From Fibrobacter sp. (GTDB lineage Bacteria; Fibrobacterota; Fibrobacteria; Fibrobacterales; Fibrobacteraceae), in NCBI GenBank assembly GCA_017530965.1, contig JAFXLS010000049.1:1-32741 (forward strand): a stretch of DNA of 32,741 nt, in the 5' to 3' direction. The notes beneath the pieces were generated by a model. It was not told the DNA's origin. It made no database searches and saw nothing but the letters and a program-made list of their open reading frames with translations. Positions 23,352-32,741 of the stretch are shown in pieces; position 1 is the first letter of the stretch, and each line of letters begins with the position of its first letter. Position numbers and translations under genes: made by a program.

Positions 23352-24077
23352 ATGGCTTACGAACGTACCGACAGAAAGTTTGACGAATACCGCAACCTCA
23401 AAATGACCACGGGCTTTATTTCGAGCGCCGATGGTTCCGTTCTGATTGAAATGGGCCGCACCCGCGTCATCTGCAACGCGACGCTTCTCCCGAAGGTTCC
23501 AGACTGGCTTGCCGGCAAAGGCACCGGTTGGATTACCGCTGAATACAGCCTGCTCCCGCAGAGTACAGGCAAGCGTGTGGAACGCGAGCGCAAGGGCGCG
23601 AGCGGCCGCACTCAAGAAATCCAGCGCCTGGTGGGCCGCTCGCTGCGCGGCGCAGCCGACCTTGCAGCCCTCGGTGAAAACGCTATCGTGGTCGACTGCG
23701 ACGTGATCGAAGCCGACGGCGGCACCCGTACCGCAAGCATTATCGGCGGCTTCGTAGCCCTTGCGCTCGCTCTTAAGAAAATCAAGGAACGCCTCGGCAT
23801 TACCGCCCAGATTCTGCAACACGGCATTACAGCGATTTCCGTCGGCGTTGTCGCAGGCAAGCCGCTCTGCGACCTCTGCTATGTGGAAGATTCCGCAGCC
23901 GATGTGGACATGAACGTGGTGATGCAAGACGCCAAGAATTTCATCGAAGTGCAGGGCACCGGCGAACACGCCAGCTTTGACCGCAACATGCTCAACACGC
24001 TCCTTGACCTCGGCGAAAACGCCTGCAAGGACATCTACAAAAAGCAGATGGAATTGATCGGCGGCGAACTACCGTAG
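23352..24077 (+). CDS. rph: Ribonuclease PH
   Basis: The 241-residue protein has standard length and motifs: RTDRKFDEYRNL at the N-terminus, GWITAEYSLLPQST, RTQEIQRLVGRSLRGA with the phosphate-binding arginines, and the metal/catalytic Asp region VVDCDVIEADGGTRTASI. RNase PH is a phosphorolytic 3'-5' exonuclease that trims tRNA 3' ends. This fits a genome whose tRNA genes lack encoded CCA and need 3' processing before CCA addition. AGGAGG lies 7 nt before the ATG. Confidence 0.97.
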   Translation: MAYERTDRKFDEYRNLKMTTGFISSADGSVLIEMGRTRVICNATLLPKVPDWLAGKGTGWITAEYSLLPQSTGKRVERERKGASGRTQEIQRLVGRSLRGAADLAALGENAIVVDCDVIEADGGTRTASIIGGFVALALALKKIKERLGITAQILQHGITAISVGVVAGKPLCDLCYVEDSAADVDMNVVMQDAKNFIEVQGTGEHASFDRNMLNTLLDLGENACKDIYKKQMELIGGELP

Positions 24078-24132
24078 AAAACGCAACTCACAGAAGACCG
24101 TTCGGCTCTATCGCAAGCCGGTCTACCATATT

Positions 24133-24164
24133 AAAAAACCTGGTTTTTATACCAGGCTTTTTTT
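24133..24164. terminator. Bidirectional terminator between rph and rfbA
   Basis: CCTGGT/ACCAGG (24139-24144 and 24151-24156) is flanked by A6 on the left and a T run on the right, so it reads as a terminator on both strands and can serve the convergent rph (+) and rfbA (-) transcripts. Confidence 0.88.
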
Positions 24165-24182
24165 CAATAGCCCGCAATTTAA

Positions 24183-25070
24183 TTAGTAGCGGATCTTGCC
24201 TTCGGCAACCTTGCGCAGGTGCTGGCCGTAAGGAGACTTTCCGTACTTGGCAGCAGACTCCAAGAGTTTGTCCTTGGTAATCCAGCCGTTAATGTAGGCA
24301 ATTTCTTCAACTGCAGAAATCTGAATGCCCTGGCGATTTTCCACCATCTTCACGAACTCGCCCGCTTCAATCAGGCTGTCCATAGTTCCGGTATCAAGCC
24401 AAGCAAAACCACGACCCAAGAGTTTCACGTCGAGTTCGCCCTTTTCCAAATACACGCGGTTCAAGTCCGTGATTTCAAGTTCGCCACGGGCACTCGGTTT
24501 CTGAGCCTTAGCGTATGCAGACACGCGGTTGTCGTAGAAATAGAGACCGGTAATTGCATAGTTGCTCTTGGGTTCCTTCGGTTTTTCTTCCACCGAAATT
24601 ACCTTGCCGGCATCGTCAAATTCTACCACGCCAAAGCGTTCCGGGTCTTCCACATAGTAACCGAACACACTTGCGCGGCCCTTTTCTTCGGCATTCTTCA
24701 CGGCAGCCTTCAAAAGCGGGCTAAAACCGTTACCGTAGAAAATGTTATCGCCAAGCACCATGGCGCAGCAGTCATTACCGATAAATTCTTCACCCAGAAT
24801 AAAGGCCTGGGCAAGGCCATCAGGACTGGGCTGCACCTTGTAACTCAGGTTCAAGCCCATGGAGGAACCATCACCCAACAAACGTTCAAAGTTGGGCAAG
24901 TCCGTCGGAGTCGAGATAATCAGGATATCGCGAATCCCCGCAAGCATCAAGGTCGACAGCGGGTAATAAATCATAGGCTTATCGTAAACAGGCAAAAGCT
25001 GCTTACTAGTCACCATGGTCAGCGGGTAGAGCCTGGTACCGGAGCCCCCGGCGAGAACAATTCCTTTCAT
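24183..25070 (-). CDS. rfbA: Glucose-1-phosphate thymidylyltransferase
   Basis: The 295-residue nucleotidyltransferase begins with [16 protein letters not shown] and has [54 protein letters not shown] and [13 protein letters not shown]. These match RmlA/RfbA throughout. It makes dTDP-glucose from dTTP and glucose-1-phosphate, the entry to dTDP-rhamnose and other sugars, and is usually inhibited by dTDP-rhamnose. rmlB, C and D are not in the window. Its ATG overlaps the stop codon of the Wzc-like gene as TAATG, so surface polysaccharide precursor and chain control are co-expressed. Confidence 0.96.
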   Translation of the reverse strand: MKGIVLAGGSGTRLYPLTMVTSKQLLPVYDKPMIYYPLSTLMLAGIRDILIISTPTDLPNFERLLGDGSSMGLNLSYKVQPSPDGLAQAFILGEEFIGNDCCAMVLGDNIFYGNGFSPLLKAAVKNAEEKGRASVFGYYVEDPERFGVVEFDDAGKVISVEEKPKEPKSNYAITGLYFYDNRVSAYAKAQKPSARGELEITDLNRVYLEKGELDVKLLGRGFAWLDTGTMDSLIEAGEFVKMVENRQGIQISAVEEIAYINGWITKDKLLESAAKYGKSPYGQHLRKVAEGKIRY

Positions 25071-27166
25071 TAGTACTTCCCGTATTTGTAGCCATACCCT
25101 TCGGTGCGGCTATGTTCGTACTTATTAATCACAATCGATGCATGGGCACTGGAATTACCCTTAAGAATCTGCGCCATGCCATCCTTGATCGCTTCGATAG
25201 AATGCTTGTTGTATTCAATGACCATCACAATCTGAGCCGCAACACGGCAAGCCAAGGCGGCATCCGTTACCAACATAATCGGCGGCGTATCGACAATCAC
25301 AAGATCATAATCATTCTTGAACTGTTCAATCAATTCTGCATAATGCTTAGAGCCAAGCAGTTCCGCCGGATTAGCAGGCACATTGCCGCACGGCATAACA
25401 AACAGATTTTCAACTTCAGTCTTAAAGACTACGTCCTCCACCTTCACTTCGCGGAGCAACACCTGGGAAAGCCCGTTACTACGTTTGATACCGAATTCCT
25501 TGTGGAGTCTACCCTTACGCAAGTCCGCATCAATCAGTAAAACCCTCTTGCCAAGACCAGCGAACAAGGCTGCCAAGTTTACCGACACGAAGCTCTTGCC
25601 AACGCCCGGGATAAGGCCGCTCACACCAATCACGGAACCGCCTTCATCCATCATGGAGAATTCCAGAGACGAGCGAAGCGCACGCAACGATTCCACTGCA
25701 ATATCATCGGGTTCCACCACAGCAAGGGGCCTGGTTCCCTTGGTTCCCTTCGGGTTACCCTTAGGCACCTTAGCATAAACCGTAAAGCCCGTTTCCTTTT
25801 CAATAAACGAAGAGCTCTTCACGCCGCTGCTAAACTTAGACTTGATTGATACAATCATTGCACCAAACAAGAATCCAATGAACAACGCAATGCAAAGAAT
25901 CACACGCTTTTTGGGTTTAGTGGGCTTAGTCACCTGTTCTGCAAAGTCCACAATACGTACAGAACCAACTTCACCAGCAGACACCAGACGCAACTGCTGG
26001 ATATTGTTCAACAACGATGTATACATCACCTTGGTCAATTCCACCTGGTTCTGGAGTTTAAGTACTTCTTGCTGAGTTGCAGGGAGTTTCTTCACTTCGC
26101 TAGAAGTGCCCGCAAGTTCTCGCTTCAAAGCGTTTTCCTGATCTTCAAGAGTTTTCACCGTCGGGTGTTCCGCATGGAACAATCGGATAGCCTCTTGCTT
26201 TTTCTGTTGCAAGGCAAGAATATCCTGTTGCAACCTCATACGGCGCTGAAGAACCAACTGGGTTTCCGCATTAATGTCAACAGAACCGACTTGATTGCGG
26301 TAGGTATTGAGATTCAACAGAGAAGAATCCATCTGAGCCTTGACATCGGGTAACTGCTTTTCGAGAAATTCCAAGGTTTTCTGGGCTTCAGCATTGCGTT
26401 CTTCCACATTCTGACGCAAATAAGACGACGCCACTTCGTTCAAGACTTCTACACCACGATCTGGATAGATGTCTTGATAAGAAAACTCAAGGATACCCGT
26501 TTTCTTCCCTTTTTCTTTAACATTAAATGCCGAACGGAACTTACCAATAGCATCAAGTCTTTTGTACTTGGAAATTGCAAAATCTTGACCTTCGCGAACA
26601 TCTGCCTTAAAAATACCAAACGAAGCAGAATCACCCGCATAAACAAAATGATACGTCTTTCCGACCTCGCCCGAAAGCACAAGACTATCCTTATAGTCGT
26701 AAAGATCAAAATTACCCAAAGAATCCTTCGCAACAAGATGCCAGGGCTCATCGCGAAAATCGGACGGCAAAAGATCCTTGTTGTAACTAAAATTCATAAG
26801 GTCAATGCGACCTTCTTGATGTAGCAACCGATCCAACTTGTTCAACGGTTCTGCAGATAAGTCAAGACGCATTTTTTCGACAGCAGAACCCATCACCTGA
26901 CGACTCTTAATGAGTTCCATTTCCGTTTCAGCGGGACTACTCGTTGCAAAAAGATTTCCAAGCCCCCCCATCAAGCCGGCACTTTTATTGTTCTTCGACT
27001 CAATTTGCAACAAGGCATCTACTTGATACACTGGTCGAATCCACATGGCAACAAAAACACCTACTACCCCAGCAAGTAAAATACTAGGTACCATAATGTA
27101 CCAGTTCTTAGCAAGCTCTTTCAACAATTCACTAAGGTCCGTTTCTTCTTTTTTCGTCGATGCCAT
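25070..27166 (-). CDS. Wzc-like polysaccharide co-polymerase with tyrosine autokinase domain
   Basis: The 698-residue protein has an N-terminal Wzz domain. It has a TM helix at about 22-43, a periplasmic region with a coiled coil (about 250-400), and a second TM near 430-450 after the Pro-rich block KPTKPKKR. A cytoplasmic BY-kinase follows: Walker [10 protein letters not shown] (517-525), A' [10 protein letters not shown] (about 543-552), Walker B VIVDTPP (about 623-629). The C-terminus carries a modest cluster of four tyrosines (691, 693, 695, 698), the usual autophosphorylation site. Such proteins control export and chain length of capsule or exopolysaccharide in the inner membrane. GAGGA lies 9 nt before the ATG. 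No wza-type channel gene is visible. Confidence 0.94.
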   Translation of the reverse strand: MASTKKEETDLSELLKELAKNWYIMVPSILLAGVVGVFVAMWIRPVYQVDALLQIESKNNKSAGLMGGLGNLFATSSPAETEMELIKSRQVMGSAVEKMRLDLSAEPLNKLDRLLHQEGRIDLMNFSYNKDLLPSDFRDEPWHLVAKDSLGNFDLYDYKDSLVLSGEVGKTYHFVYAGDSASFGIFKADVREGQDFAISKYKRLDAIGKFRSAFNVKEKGKKTGILEFSYQDIYPDRGVEVLNEVASSYLRQNVEERNAEAQKTLEFLEKQLPDVKAQMDSSLLNLNTYRNQVGSVDINAETQLVLQRRMRLQQDILALQQKKQEAIRLFHAEHPTVKTLEDQENALKRELAGTSSEVKKLPATQQEVLKLQNQVELTKVMYTSLLNNIQQLRLVSAGEVGSVRIVDFAEQVTKPTKPKKRVILCIALFIGFLFGAMIVSIKSKFSSGVKSSSFIEKETGFTVYAKVPKGNPKGTKGTRPLAVVEPDDIAVESLRALRSSLEFSMMDEGGSVIGVSGLIPGVGKSFVSVNLAALFAGLGKRVLLIDADLRKGRLHKEFGIKRSNGLSQVLLREVKVEDVVFKTEVENLFVMPCGNVPANPAELLGSKHYAELIEQFKNDYDLVIVDTPPIMLVTDAALACRVAAQIVMVIEYNKHSIEAIKDGMAQILKGNSSAHASIVINKYEHSRTEGYGYKYGKY

Positions 27167-27230
27167 AAACAGTTATCCTCTACCACAAATTTTTTTTAAA
27201 TTTAGAAAAAACAGAGGTCATCCTAAAAAC

Positions 27231-27240
27231 TATCTTTGGC
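27231..27240 (+). promoter_or_regulatory. Possible -10 element of the Ski2-like helicase gene
   Basis: TATCTTTGGC ends 3 nt before the ATG at 27244 and matches the TAnnTTTGGYC words at the tRNA-Glu promoters and the deaD leader. If used, the mRNA would be nearly leaderless. No -35 is clear. Confidence 0.35.
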
Positions 27241-27243
27241 CTT

Positions 27244-29844
27244 ATGAGTGAAAACGCCCACAAAATTCTGAAAGATTTCTTACCCCCAGTCCCATTCAAA
27301 GCCGGAGAAGGCGCAGAATCGCTTCTAGACTCATTTATGGCGTGGGCGGAATCCCGTGGAACAACACTCTACCCCGCTCAGGAAGAAGCAATCCTCGAAC
27401 TTTTGGACGGGAAAAACGTCATCTTGAACACGCCCACGGGTTCCGGCAAATCCATGGTAGCCCTGGCGCTTCATTTCGACAGCTTGGCTCATGGACGCCG
27501 CAGCGTTTACACCTGCCCCATCAAAGCGCTGGTCAACGAAAAATGGATGGCGCTCTGTAAGGAATTCGGCGCCGAGAATGTGGGACTTTCCACGGGCGAT
27601 GCGACCGTCAATCACGACGCTCCGATTCTTTGCTGTACGGCGGAAATTTTAAGCAACATGGCGCTGAACGAAGGCGAGCAGCTTACGATTACCGATGTGG
27701 TGATGGACGAATTCCATTACTATTCCGACAAGGAACGCGGTGTTGCCTGGCAGGTGCCACTGCTGACACTTCCGCAGTCACGATTCCTACTCATGAGCGC
27801 CACCGTAGGCGCTACCGAGTTTTTCGAACGCGACATGACAAAACATACGGGCCGCGAATCGGTGACGGTACGTTCTAGCCAAAGGCCTGTACCGCTTGAC
27901 TTCAGTTACTCTGAAACCGAAATTTCGAATACGGTGCAAAAGCTCGTTTCAGGCGACAAAGCACCCGTTTACGTGGTGCATTTTACGCAGGCCGCCGCGG
28001 CGACCAACGCCCAGAATTTCATGAGCCTTGATCTCTGCACGAAAGAAGAAAAGCAGGCCATAAACGAAGCGATTAAAGAAATGCGCTTCAGCAGCCCCTA
28101 CGGCCCCGAAGTCAAACGCTGGCTAAAGCAGGGCATCGGTTTGCATCATGCGGGACTTCTACCCAAGTACCGCATTCTCTGCGAAAAACTCGCACAAAAA
28201 GGATTACTCAAAGTCATTTGCGGCACCGATACGCTGGGCGTTGGTGTCAACGTCCCCATTCGAACAGTGCTGTTTACGCAGCTCTGCAAGTACAGCGGCG
28301 ACAAGACGGCAATTCTGACCGCCCGCGATTTTCATCAGATTGCCGGCCGTGCAGGCCGCAAGGGATTTGACGACATCGGTTATGTAGTGGCGCAGGCTCC
28401 CGAACACGTCATCGAGAACCTGAAACTCGAAGCGAAGACGAAACAGACGGGCAAAAAATTCCAGAAAAAGAAACCGCCTGAACACGGCTACGTTCCTTTT
28501 GACGAAAGTACATACAAACGATTGATCGCCGCTTCGCCGGAACCGCTAACTTCCAGTTTCCAGGTGAATCACGGAATGCTCCTGAACATCCTGAGCCGCC
28601 CCACCGATGGCTGTACCGCCATGCGGAACCTGCTCAAAGATTGCCACGAAAGCGTTTCCAGCAAAAAGCAGTTGCAGCACCGCGCCTTCCAGCTTTTCAA
28701 GAGCCTCGTCAAGAAGAATATCATCGAATTCGTGACGCCGATTGCGCCGGGTTACAGCAAGCTCCGTGTGAATATGGACTTGCAGGACGACTTTTCCATG
28801 AACCAGCCGCTTTCGCTATACGTGGTCGATACGCTTCCGAAACTGGACCGAGAAAGCCCCGAATACGCTCTCGATGTAATTACTTTATGCGAAAGTATCG
28901 TTGAAAATCCCGAAGCAATCTTGCGCATTCAGCAGAACAAGGCTCGCAACGCCCGCCTCGACGAACTCAAGGCGCAAGGTATGGAATTCAACCAACGCAT
29001 GGAAGAAATCGAGAAAGTGGAATACCCCAAGCCGCTCCGCGATTTTATTTACGACACCTACAACACTTTCGCCGAAGAACACCCGTGGGTCGATGTCAAC
29101 ATCGAGCCCAAGAGCATCGTGCGTGAGATGTTCGAAAACTTCAGCACTTTTAGCGGGTACGTCAAGCAGTACGGCCTGCAGCGTATGGAAGCAATCTTGC
29201 TGCGGCACCTGAACAGCGTTTACAAGGTGCTCAGCCAGACCGTTCCCGACGGCTACAAGAATGAGGAACTCCTCGATATGCAGGATTACCTCGGTGATAT
29301 GATTCGCCGTACCGACTCGAGTCTTCTTGAGGAATGGGAAAAGATGGCCCATCCCGAAGATTATCAGAAGCGCATGGAAGCCGCAGGAGCCACAGCACTC
29401 GAAACCGCCTTCGGGGCCGACAAGGTGGCCGCCGACATCACCTACGACAAGAAGCGCTTTATCGTCATGGTACGCCAGCGCATATTCCAGCTTATGTCGG
29501 CGCTCCAGAAGCAGGCCTACGGCGATGTTCTCGACATGCTTGCCGACGACCTGGCCGAAGGACAGATGCTCGTGGACGGCGAAGGCAAACCCTGGACCGA
29601 AAACAGCCTTATGGAAATCATGGTAGCCTACACTGCGGAGCATCACAATTTCCGTCTCGATGTCGAAGGCCGCTCGCTGCACCATACGATTGTCACCTAC
29701 GAAGGCGAAATCATGCACGTTCAGCAAATGCTACAAGACGAAGAAGATTTCAACGACTGGAGCATTGATTTCGACGTGAATCTTGCCGAATGCCGCGATG
29801 CCGGTATGCCGCTCCTTAAAATGACCCGTATCGGCGAGGTTTAG
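27244..29844 (+). CDS. Ski2-like DExH-box helicase with C-terminal DUF3516-like region
   Basis: The 866-residue superfamily 2 helicase has motif [10 protein letters not shown] (62-70), a DEFH box (155-158), SAT (185-187) and [14 protein letters not shown]. It also has [16 protein letters not shown] and [12 protein letters not shown], the Ski2/Mtr4 pattern. The last 400 residues are alpha-helical with no second catalytic site, and resemble the DUF3516 region found after this core in several bacterial helicases. The likely role is ATP-driven unwinding of RNA, but DNA cannot be excluded. No Shine-Dalgarno precedes the start. A TAnnTTTG box lies immediately upstream. It diverges from the Wzc-like gene with 77 nt between. 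Confidence 0.88.
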   Translation: MSENAHKILKDFLPPVPFKAGEGAESLLDSFMAWAESRGTTLYPAQEEAILELLDGKNVILNTPTGSGKSMVALALHFDSLAHGRRSVYTCPIKALVNEKWMALCKEFGAENVGLSTGDATVNHDAPILCCTAEILSNMALNEGEQLTITDVVMDEFHYYSDKERGVAWQVPLLTLPQSRFLLMSATVGATEFFERDMTKHTGRESVTVRSSQRPVPLDFSYSETEISNTVQKLVSGDKAPVYVVHFTQAAAATNAQNFMSLDLCTKEEKQAINEAIKEMRFSSPYGPEVKRWLKQGIGLHHAGLLPKYRILCEKLAQKGLLKVICGTDTLGVGVNVPIRTVLFTQLCKYSGDKTAILTARDFHQIAGRAGRKGFDDIGYVVAQAPEHVIENLKLEAKTKQTGKKFQKKKPPEHGYVPFDESTYKRLIAASPEPLTSSFQVNHGMLLNILSRPTDGCTAMRNLLKDCHESVSSKKQLQHRAFQLFKSLVKKNIIEFVTPIAPGYSKLRVNMDLQDDFSMNQPLSLYVVDTLPKLDRESPEYALDVITLCESIVENPEAILRIQQNKARNARLDELKAQGMEFNQRMEEIEKVEYPKPLRDFIYDTYNTFAEEHPWVDVNIEPKSIVREMFENFSTFSGYVKQYGLQRMEAILLRHLNSVYKVLSQTVPDGYKNEELLDMQDYLGDMIRRTDSSLLEEWEKMAHPEDYQKRMEAAGATALETAFGADKVAADITYDKKRFIVMVRQRIFQLMSALQKQAYGDVLDMLADDLAEGQMLVDGEGKPWTENSLMEIMVAYTAEHHNFRLDVEGRSLHHTIVTYEGEIMHVQQMLQDEEDFNDWSIDFDVNLAECRDAGMPLLKMTRIGEV

Positions 29845-29845
29845 C

Positions 29846-29870
29846 AAAAACGCACCCCCGAAGGGGTGCG
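29846..29870 (-). terminator. Terminator, minus strand, shared hairpin between convergent genes
   Basis: A perfect 8-bp stem CGCACCCC/GGGGTGCG (29851-29858 and 29863-29870). On the minus strand it has a TTCG tetraloop and is followed by T5, so it ends the lipoprotein transcript. On the plus strand no T run follows. Confidence 0.85.
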
Positions 29871-29897
29871 CTAATCATTCCAAGGAGTCGGTTATGA

Positions 29898-30842
29898 TTA
29901 TTGTTTAGTTCCTGTTTTCAGCGTATACACACGTTCCATATGGTTTCCGAAAACCATGTACCTGGCATCGGCATAAACGCCTTCGTTTTTGAGTTTGAAA
30001 GCCGCACGCGTAATGCATTCGCAACCTTCATTCGGTTCTAATTTCACGGATTCCAGTTTCGTTATTTTAGGCTTCACGTACAGCGTATCACCCGAAGGGA
30101 ATACTTTAACACTCGTAACCTTTTCATCGCAACTAAACGTTGCTTCAAAGACCAACACAACATTTTCGCCGTCAGAATGCGTTCTTGCAAAAGAAATTGT
30201 TTTGCTGGAATCCCTTTCCAAAAAATCACCCCAATCATCAGCATTAAGAAATTTATTGCTCAGGAGTTTTTCATTTTCTTCCGTATCGGCTCTACAAAGG
30301 CCGATGACATCCGTAACCTCTTGATGCGGATCCGATTCGGAAAATTCCGGCACATCGGGAATAGTCGGTTCCTCGATCTCGGGCCTTACAGGCGCAGCTT
30401 CAGAAGTCACTTTGAATACATCGCCAGAGTACTTGAAATACTTGGCATCAGCATCGTCTGCCTTAATATTGAACAGATGATCCTTGGCGCACATGCAGCT
30501 TGTCACGGCAGCTTCTTCCAAATTGAACCAGATTTCCAAGGTATCACCCGAACGTTTTGACTTAAATTGTGCATCAATACCGCAATAGTCGCTCAATTCT
30601 GGGACCAGGATTTGGTAGTTACCATCTTCGTCCTGAGTCAGATACGCCTTGTCGAGTTCGCCAGAATCAGCCCTTTTGGCCAAGCCGCCCAAACCGTTGT
30701 CAAGGCATTTGCTAACCATCAGAAGGTCAACATTTTTGGATCCTGCTGAAACATGACTCCCGTTAGAACCCGACGAAGAATCGGCGGCACAAGCCAAAAA
30801 TATAAGCGAAAGTGCAGACGCACCAACAAGAACCTTTCTCAT
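29898..30842 (-). CDS. Lipoprotein of unknown function, Cys-rich
   Basis: The 314-residue protein has a type II signal peptide with lipobox FLAC (Cys18), a short Ser/Gly/Asn linker and an acidic mature region. There are two similar-looking halves, each with Cys motifs: DYCGIDAQF and CMCAKDH in the first, CRADTEEN, SCDEKV and GCECIT in the second. They are separated by a Pro/Glu-rich hinge (about 150-175). The halves may be diverged repeats: both contain a KYFKYSGD/VFPSGDTLYV-like strand and a CxC. Function unknown. AGGAGG precedes the ATG by 6 nt. A promoter TTGTTT, 17 bp, TATATT lies upstream. Confidence 0.75.
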   Translation of the reverse strand: MRKVLVGASALSLIFLACAADSSSGSNGSHVSAGSKNVDLLMVSKCLDNGLGGLAKRADSGELDKAYLTQDEDGNYQILVPELSDYCGIDAQFKSKRSGDTLEIWFNLEEAAVTSCMCAKDHLFNIKADDADAKYFKYSGDVFKVTSEAAPVRPEIEEPTIPDVPEFSESDPHQEVTDVIGLCRADTEENEKLLSNKFLNADDWGDFLERDSSKTISFARTHSDGENVVLVFEATFSCDEKVTSVKVFPSGDTLYVKPKITKLESVKLEPNEGCECITRAAFKLKNEGVYADARYMVFGNHMERVYTLKTGTKQ

Positions 30843-30864
30843 ATAAGCCTCCTAACCCCCCTTC

Positions 30865-30893
30865 AATATAAATTAATTCATTTTGCAAAACAA
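30865..30893 (-). promoter_or_regulatory. Promoter of the Cys-rich lipoprotein gene
   Basis: On the minus strand TTGTTT (30888-30893), 17-bp spacer, TATATT (30865-30870), about 22 nt before the start codon at 30842. Confidence 0.65.
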
Positions 30894-31009
30894 GGAACTT
30901 TACATTTTTTGCAATATTCAGTGTTTTGCGTCACGGCAAACAAGCAAATCTGTAATTACTGTTTTCAAAAAATATTTTTTTGCTTATTTAGCCGTCAGAA
31001 CAGGCGATT

Positions 31010-31064
31010 CCTGGCCAAGCCAGGGCGAACAGGGTGGGAAATATCCCAAATTTTTCTATTTTTG
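31010..31064 (+). promoter_or_regulatory. Putative promoter and palindromes upstream of the aminotransferase gene
   Basis: TATTTTTG (31057-31064) fits TAnnTTTG and is 30 nt before the ATG. Upstream lie two dyads: CCTGGC/GCCAGG with a CAA spacer (31010-31024) and TGGGA/TCCCA with a 4-nt spacer (31035-31048). They occupy the -35 region, where no consensus -35 is visible, and are candidate regulator sites. The rest of the 30843-31094 spacer is A/T-rich without a gene. Confidence 0.4.
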
Positions 31065-31094
31065 CACCCGCAAAAATTTAAAAGGACACAAACC

Positions 31095-32387
31095 ATGAAC
31101 TACAATCCTTTAGCACAGGCTCTGAATGCAGAACTTTCTGCAAACGGCTGCAAAGTTCTCGACATGCTCTCTGAACAGGGCAAGGCGATTTTCTTCCCCC
31201 GCAAGGGAATCTTGGGCCAGGGCGCCGAAGCCAAGGGCTCCGAAATCAACGCCACCATCGGAACCGCTCTCGAAGACGACGGCTCTCCGCTCGTGCTGGA
31301 TTGCGTTCTCAAGTCCCTGAATCTGCCCAAGCAGTCCTTCCTCTACGCCCCGAGCTTCGGTAACCCGGACCTCCGCAAGGAATGGAAGAAGCAGGTCATT
31401 ATCAAGAACCCGACGCTTGCAAACAAGAACTTCAGCACGCCGGTCGTGACCTGCGCCCTCACCCACGCCATCAGCTGCGCCGGCTACCTGTTCCTCGACG
31501 CCGGTGACGAAGTGATTATCCCGGACCTGTACTGGGACAACTACGAACTCGTGTTCGAAAATGCCCGCGGCGCCAAGATCAAGACCTTCAACACCTTCAA
31601 GAACGGCGGCTTCGATACCGAAGCCCTCAAGGCCGCACTCGAAGCCAGCAAGGGTGACAAGAAGGTCGTGCTCCTGAACTTCCCGAACAACCCGACCGGC
31701 TACACCGCTACCGAAACGGAAGCGGTTGAAATCGCCAAGATTCTCACCGAATGTGCCGCCAAGGGCAACAAGGTGGTGGCTCTCCTCGACGACGCTTACT
31801 TCGGACTGGTGTACGAAGAAGGCGTGACCAAGGAATCCCTGTTCGTGAAGCTCGTGGACGCTCACGAAAACCTCCTCGCCGTCAAGCTCGACGGCCCGAC
31901 CAAGGAAGACTACGTATGGGGCTTCCGCGTGGGCTTCATGAGCTTTGGCTTCAAGGGTGCAACCGAAGCACAACTCAAGGCCATGGAAGACAAGGCCGCC
32001 GGCACCGTCCGTGGCAACATTTCGAACGGTCCCTCCATCAGCCAGAAGATTCTGCTTGCCGCTTACCAGAGCCCGGAATACGCCCAGCAGAAGGCCGAAA
32101 AATACGCCACTTTGAAGAAGCGCTACGACATCATCAAGGAAGTCTTGGCCGCCCATCCGGAATACAAGGACGCCTTCGACCCGATGCCGTGCAACAGCGG
32201 TTACTTTATGTGCATCAAGCCGAAGGGCGTCGACGCAGAACAGCTCCGCGAAAAACTCATCAAGGACTACAGCACGGGCACCATCATGCTTTCTGGCCTG
32301 ATCCGCCTCGCATTCTCTGCCGTTCCGACCGAAAAGCTTCCCAAGCTCTTCGACAATATCTATAATTGCATTTTGAAGATGAAGTAA
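31095..32387 (+). CDS. Pyridoxal-phosphate-dependent aminotransferase, class I/II
   Basis: The 430-residue fold-type I enzyme has NFPNNPTG (195-202), the cofactor-binding Asp in LLDDAYFG (about 231-238), and the Schiff-base lysine Lys270 in [15 protein letters not shown], matching the SxSKxxxxxGxRxG pattern. The substrate cannot be fixed from sequence; aspartate, alanine or aromatic donors are possible. The ATG at 31095 has AAAGGA 8 nt upstream and leads directly into a typical N-terminus. The frame is open further upstream, but that part is not protein-like. Codon use is highly biased, which suggests strong expression. Citrate synthase follows 31 nt downstream, so the enzyme may feed or drain 2-oxoacids at the start of the TCA cycle. 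Confidence 0.9.
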   Translation: MNYNPLAQALNAELSANGCKVLDMLSEQGKAIFFPRKGILGQGAEAKGSEINATIGTALEDDGSPLVLDCVLKSLNLPKQSFLYAPSFGNPDLRKEWKKQVIIKNPTLANKNFSTPVVTCALTHAISCAGYLFLDAGDEVIIPDLYWDNYELVFENARGAKIKTFNTFKNGGFDTEALKAALEASKGDKKVVLLNFPNNPTGYTATETEAVEIAKILTECAAKGNKVVALLDDAYFGLVYEEGVTKESLFVKLVDAHENLLAVKLDGPTKEDYVWGFRVGFMSFGFKGATEAQLKAMEDKAAGTVRGNISNGPSISQKILLAAYQSPEYAQQKAEKYATLKKRYDIIKEVLAAHPEYKDAFDPMPCNSGYFMCIKPKGVDAEQLREKLIKDYSTGTIMLSGLIRLAFSAVPTEKLPKLFDNIYNCILKMK

Positions 32388-32405
32388 GGTGCGGGAACCC
32401 GTACC
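32388..32405 (+). promoter_or_regulatory. Intercistronic hairpin before citrate synthase
   Basis: GGTGCGGGAACCCGTACC directly after the aminotransferase stop codon folds into a short GC-rich hairpin without a T run. It ends 4 nt before the GGAGGA ribosome-binding site. It may mark an mRNA processing or stability site rather than a terminator. Confidence 0.4.
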
Positions 32406-32418
32406 TCCTGGAGGAATA

Positions 32419-32741
32419 ATGTCCGACAACGCCATTTTAAGTTACAACGGAAAGAGCATCGAGCTCCCTGTTGTTGAAGGTGCTGAAAACGAACACGGTC
32501 TCGACATCTGCAAACTCCGCAAGGAAACCGGCCTGGTGACCTTGGATTACGGCTACCTGAACACCGGTAGCACCCGAAGCGCCATCACTTACGTGGACGG
32601 CGAACACGGAATCCTGCGTTACCGCGGCTACAGTATCGAAGACCTGGCCGAAAAGGCAACCTTCCCCGAAACCGCTTGGCTTCTGATTTACGGAGAACTG
32701 CCGACTCAGCAGCAGCTGGCGCGTTTCCGCACGTTGTTGAC
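32419..32741 (+). CDS. gltA: Citrate synthase, N-terminal part (3' end outside window)
   Basis: Only 107 residues are visible. They include [47 protein letters not shown] and [13 protein letters not shown], the conserved start of type II citrate synthases. The IxYxDGxxGxLxYRGY motif is diagnostic. The enzyme condenses oxaloacetate with acetyl-CoA. The N-terminal extension before this motif is the type found in hexameric, NADH-sensitive forms, but allostery cannot be judged from the fragment. GGAGGA lies 3-4 nt before the ATG at 32419. It is probably co-transcribed with the aminotransferase. Confidence 0.95.
   Translation, partial: MSDNAILSYNGKSIELPVVEGAENEHGLDICKLRKETGLVTLDYGYLNTGSTRSAITYVDGEHGILRYRGYSIEDLAEKATFPETAWLLIYGELPTQQQLARFRTLL

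Noticed and set aside
30753..31094. Upstream extension of the aminotransferase frame
   Set aside because: The extension overlaps the divergent lipoprotein gene and promoter, and its translation is not protein-like; ATG 31095 has a good ribosome-binding site.
31110..32435. Minus-strand open frame of 441 codons opposite the aminotransferase
   Set aside because: Shadow of a strongly codon-biased gene; the plus-strand product has all PLP-enzyme motifs.

Overview
The window looks like chromosomal DNA of a Fibrobacter-type bacterium (FCB superphylum). This is inferred from the style of the genes, not from a database search. The signs are lipoproteins with a Cys followed by Ser/Asn/Asp-rich linkers, a secreted protein with long runs of serine, no CCA encoded in the tRNAs, and -10 elements of the form TAnnTTTG, which resemble the Bacteroidetes promoter consensus. 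Almost every gene is a housekeeping or envelope gene. I see no phage, transposase, CRISPR array or classical defence island.

Layout. 1-600: 3' end of an EF-G gene with a terminator. 717-1967: a lipoprotein. About 1966-2092 (-): a probable small RNA between that lipoprotein and mazG. mazG (-) and dprA (+) diverge from start codons that overlap in one CATG, and dprA is followed by a short FtsB/DivIC-like gene. 4180-11847 (-): a likely transcription unit of two related secreted/membrane proteins, an RND efflux adaptor and pump, and a membrane-anchored CbbX-like AAA+ ATPase. 11848-12071: a palindrome-rich spacer. 12072-16736 (-): an ABC exporter, an ICMT-like membrane methyltransferase, a Kdo-transferase-like protein and IspH, all tightly coupled, then rpmB with its own promoter.

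16769-17410 is a stable-RNA block on +. It holds two tRNA-Glu(UUC) genes, each with its own promoter and terminator, two further terminators that carry apparent remnants of tRNA 3' ends, and a tRNA-Ser(CGA). A palindrome-rich, gene-free stretch follows (17411-17930), then a DeaD-type helicase whose acidic N-terminal region contains a 57-nt palindromic insert read in frame. Next come a secreted probable outer-membrane protein (-) and an operon of an NlpC/P60 lipoprotein, pheA and rph (+). rph converges with rfbA plus a Wzc-like tyrosine kinase (-), and both sides share a bidirectional terminator. The window ends with a Ski2-like helicase (+), another lipoprotein (-), a PLP aminotransferase and the start of citrate synthase (+).

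How the genes fit together. Envelope work dominates: efflux pump, Kdo transfer, ABC export, dTDP-sugar precursor plus polysaccharide chain-length control, peptidoglycan hydrolysis and lipoproteins. Translation and RNA metabolism form a second theme: EF-G, L28, tRNAs, RNase PH and two helicases.

I did not find a clear-cut new multi-gene system. The most interesting unexplained signals are non-coding: the candidate small RNA at 1966-2092, the structured element at 11894-12042, the tRNA-Glu/terminator tandem array, the palindrome cluster at 17429-17707, and the palindrome embedded in the helicase gene.
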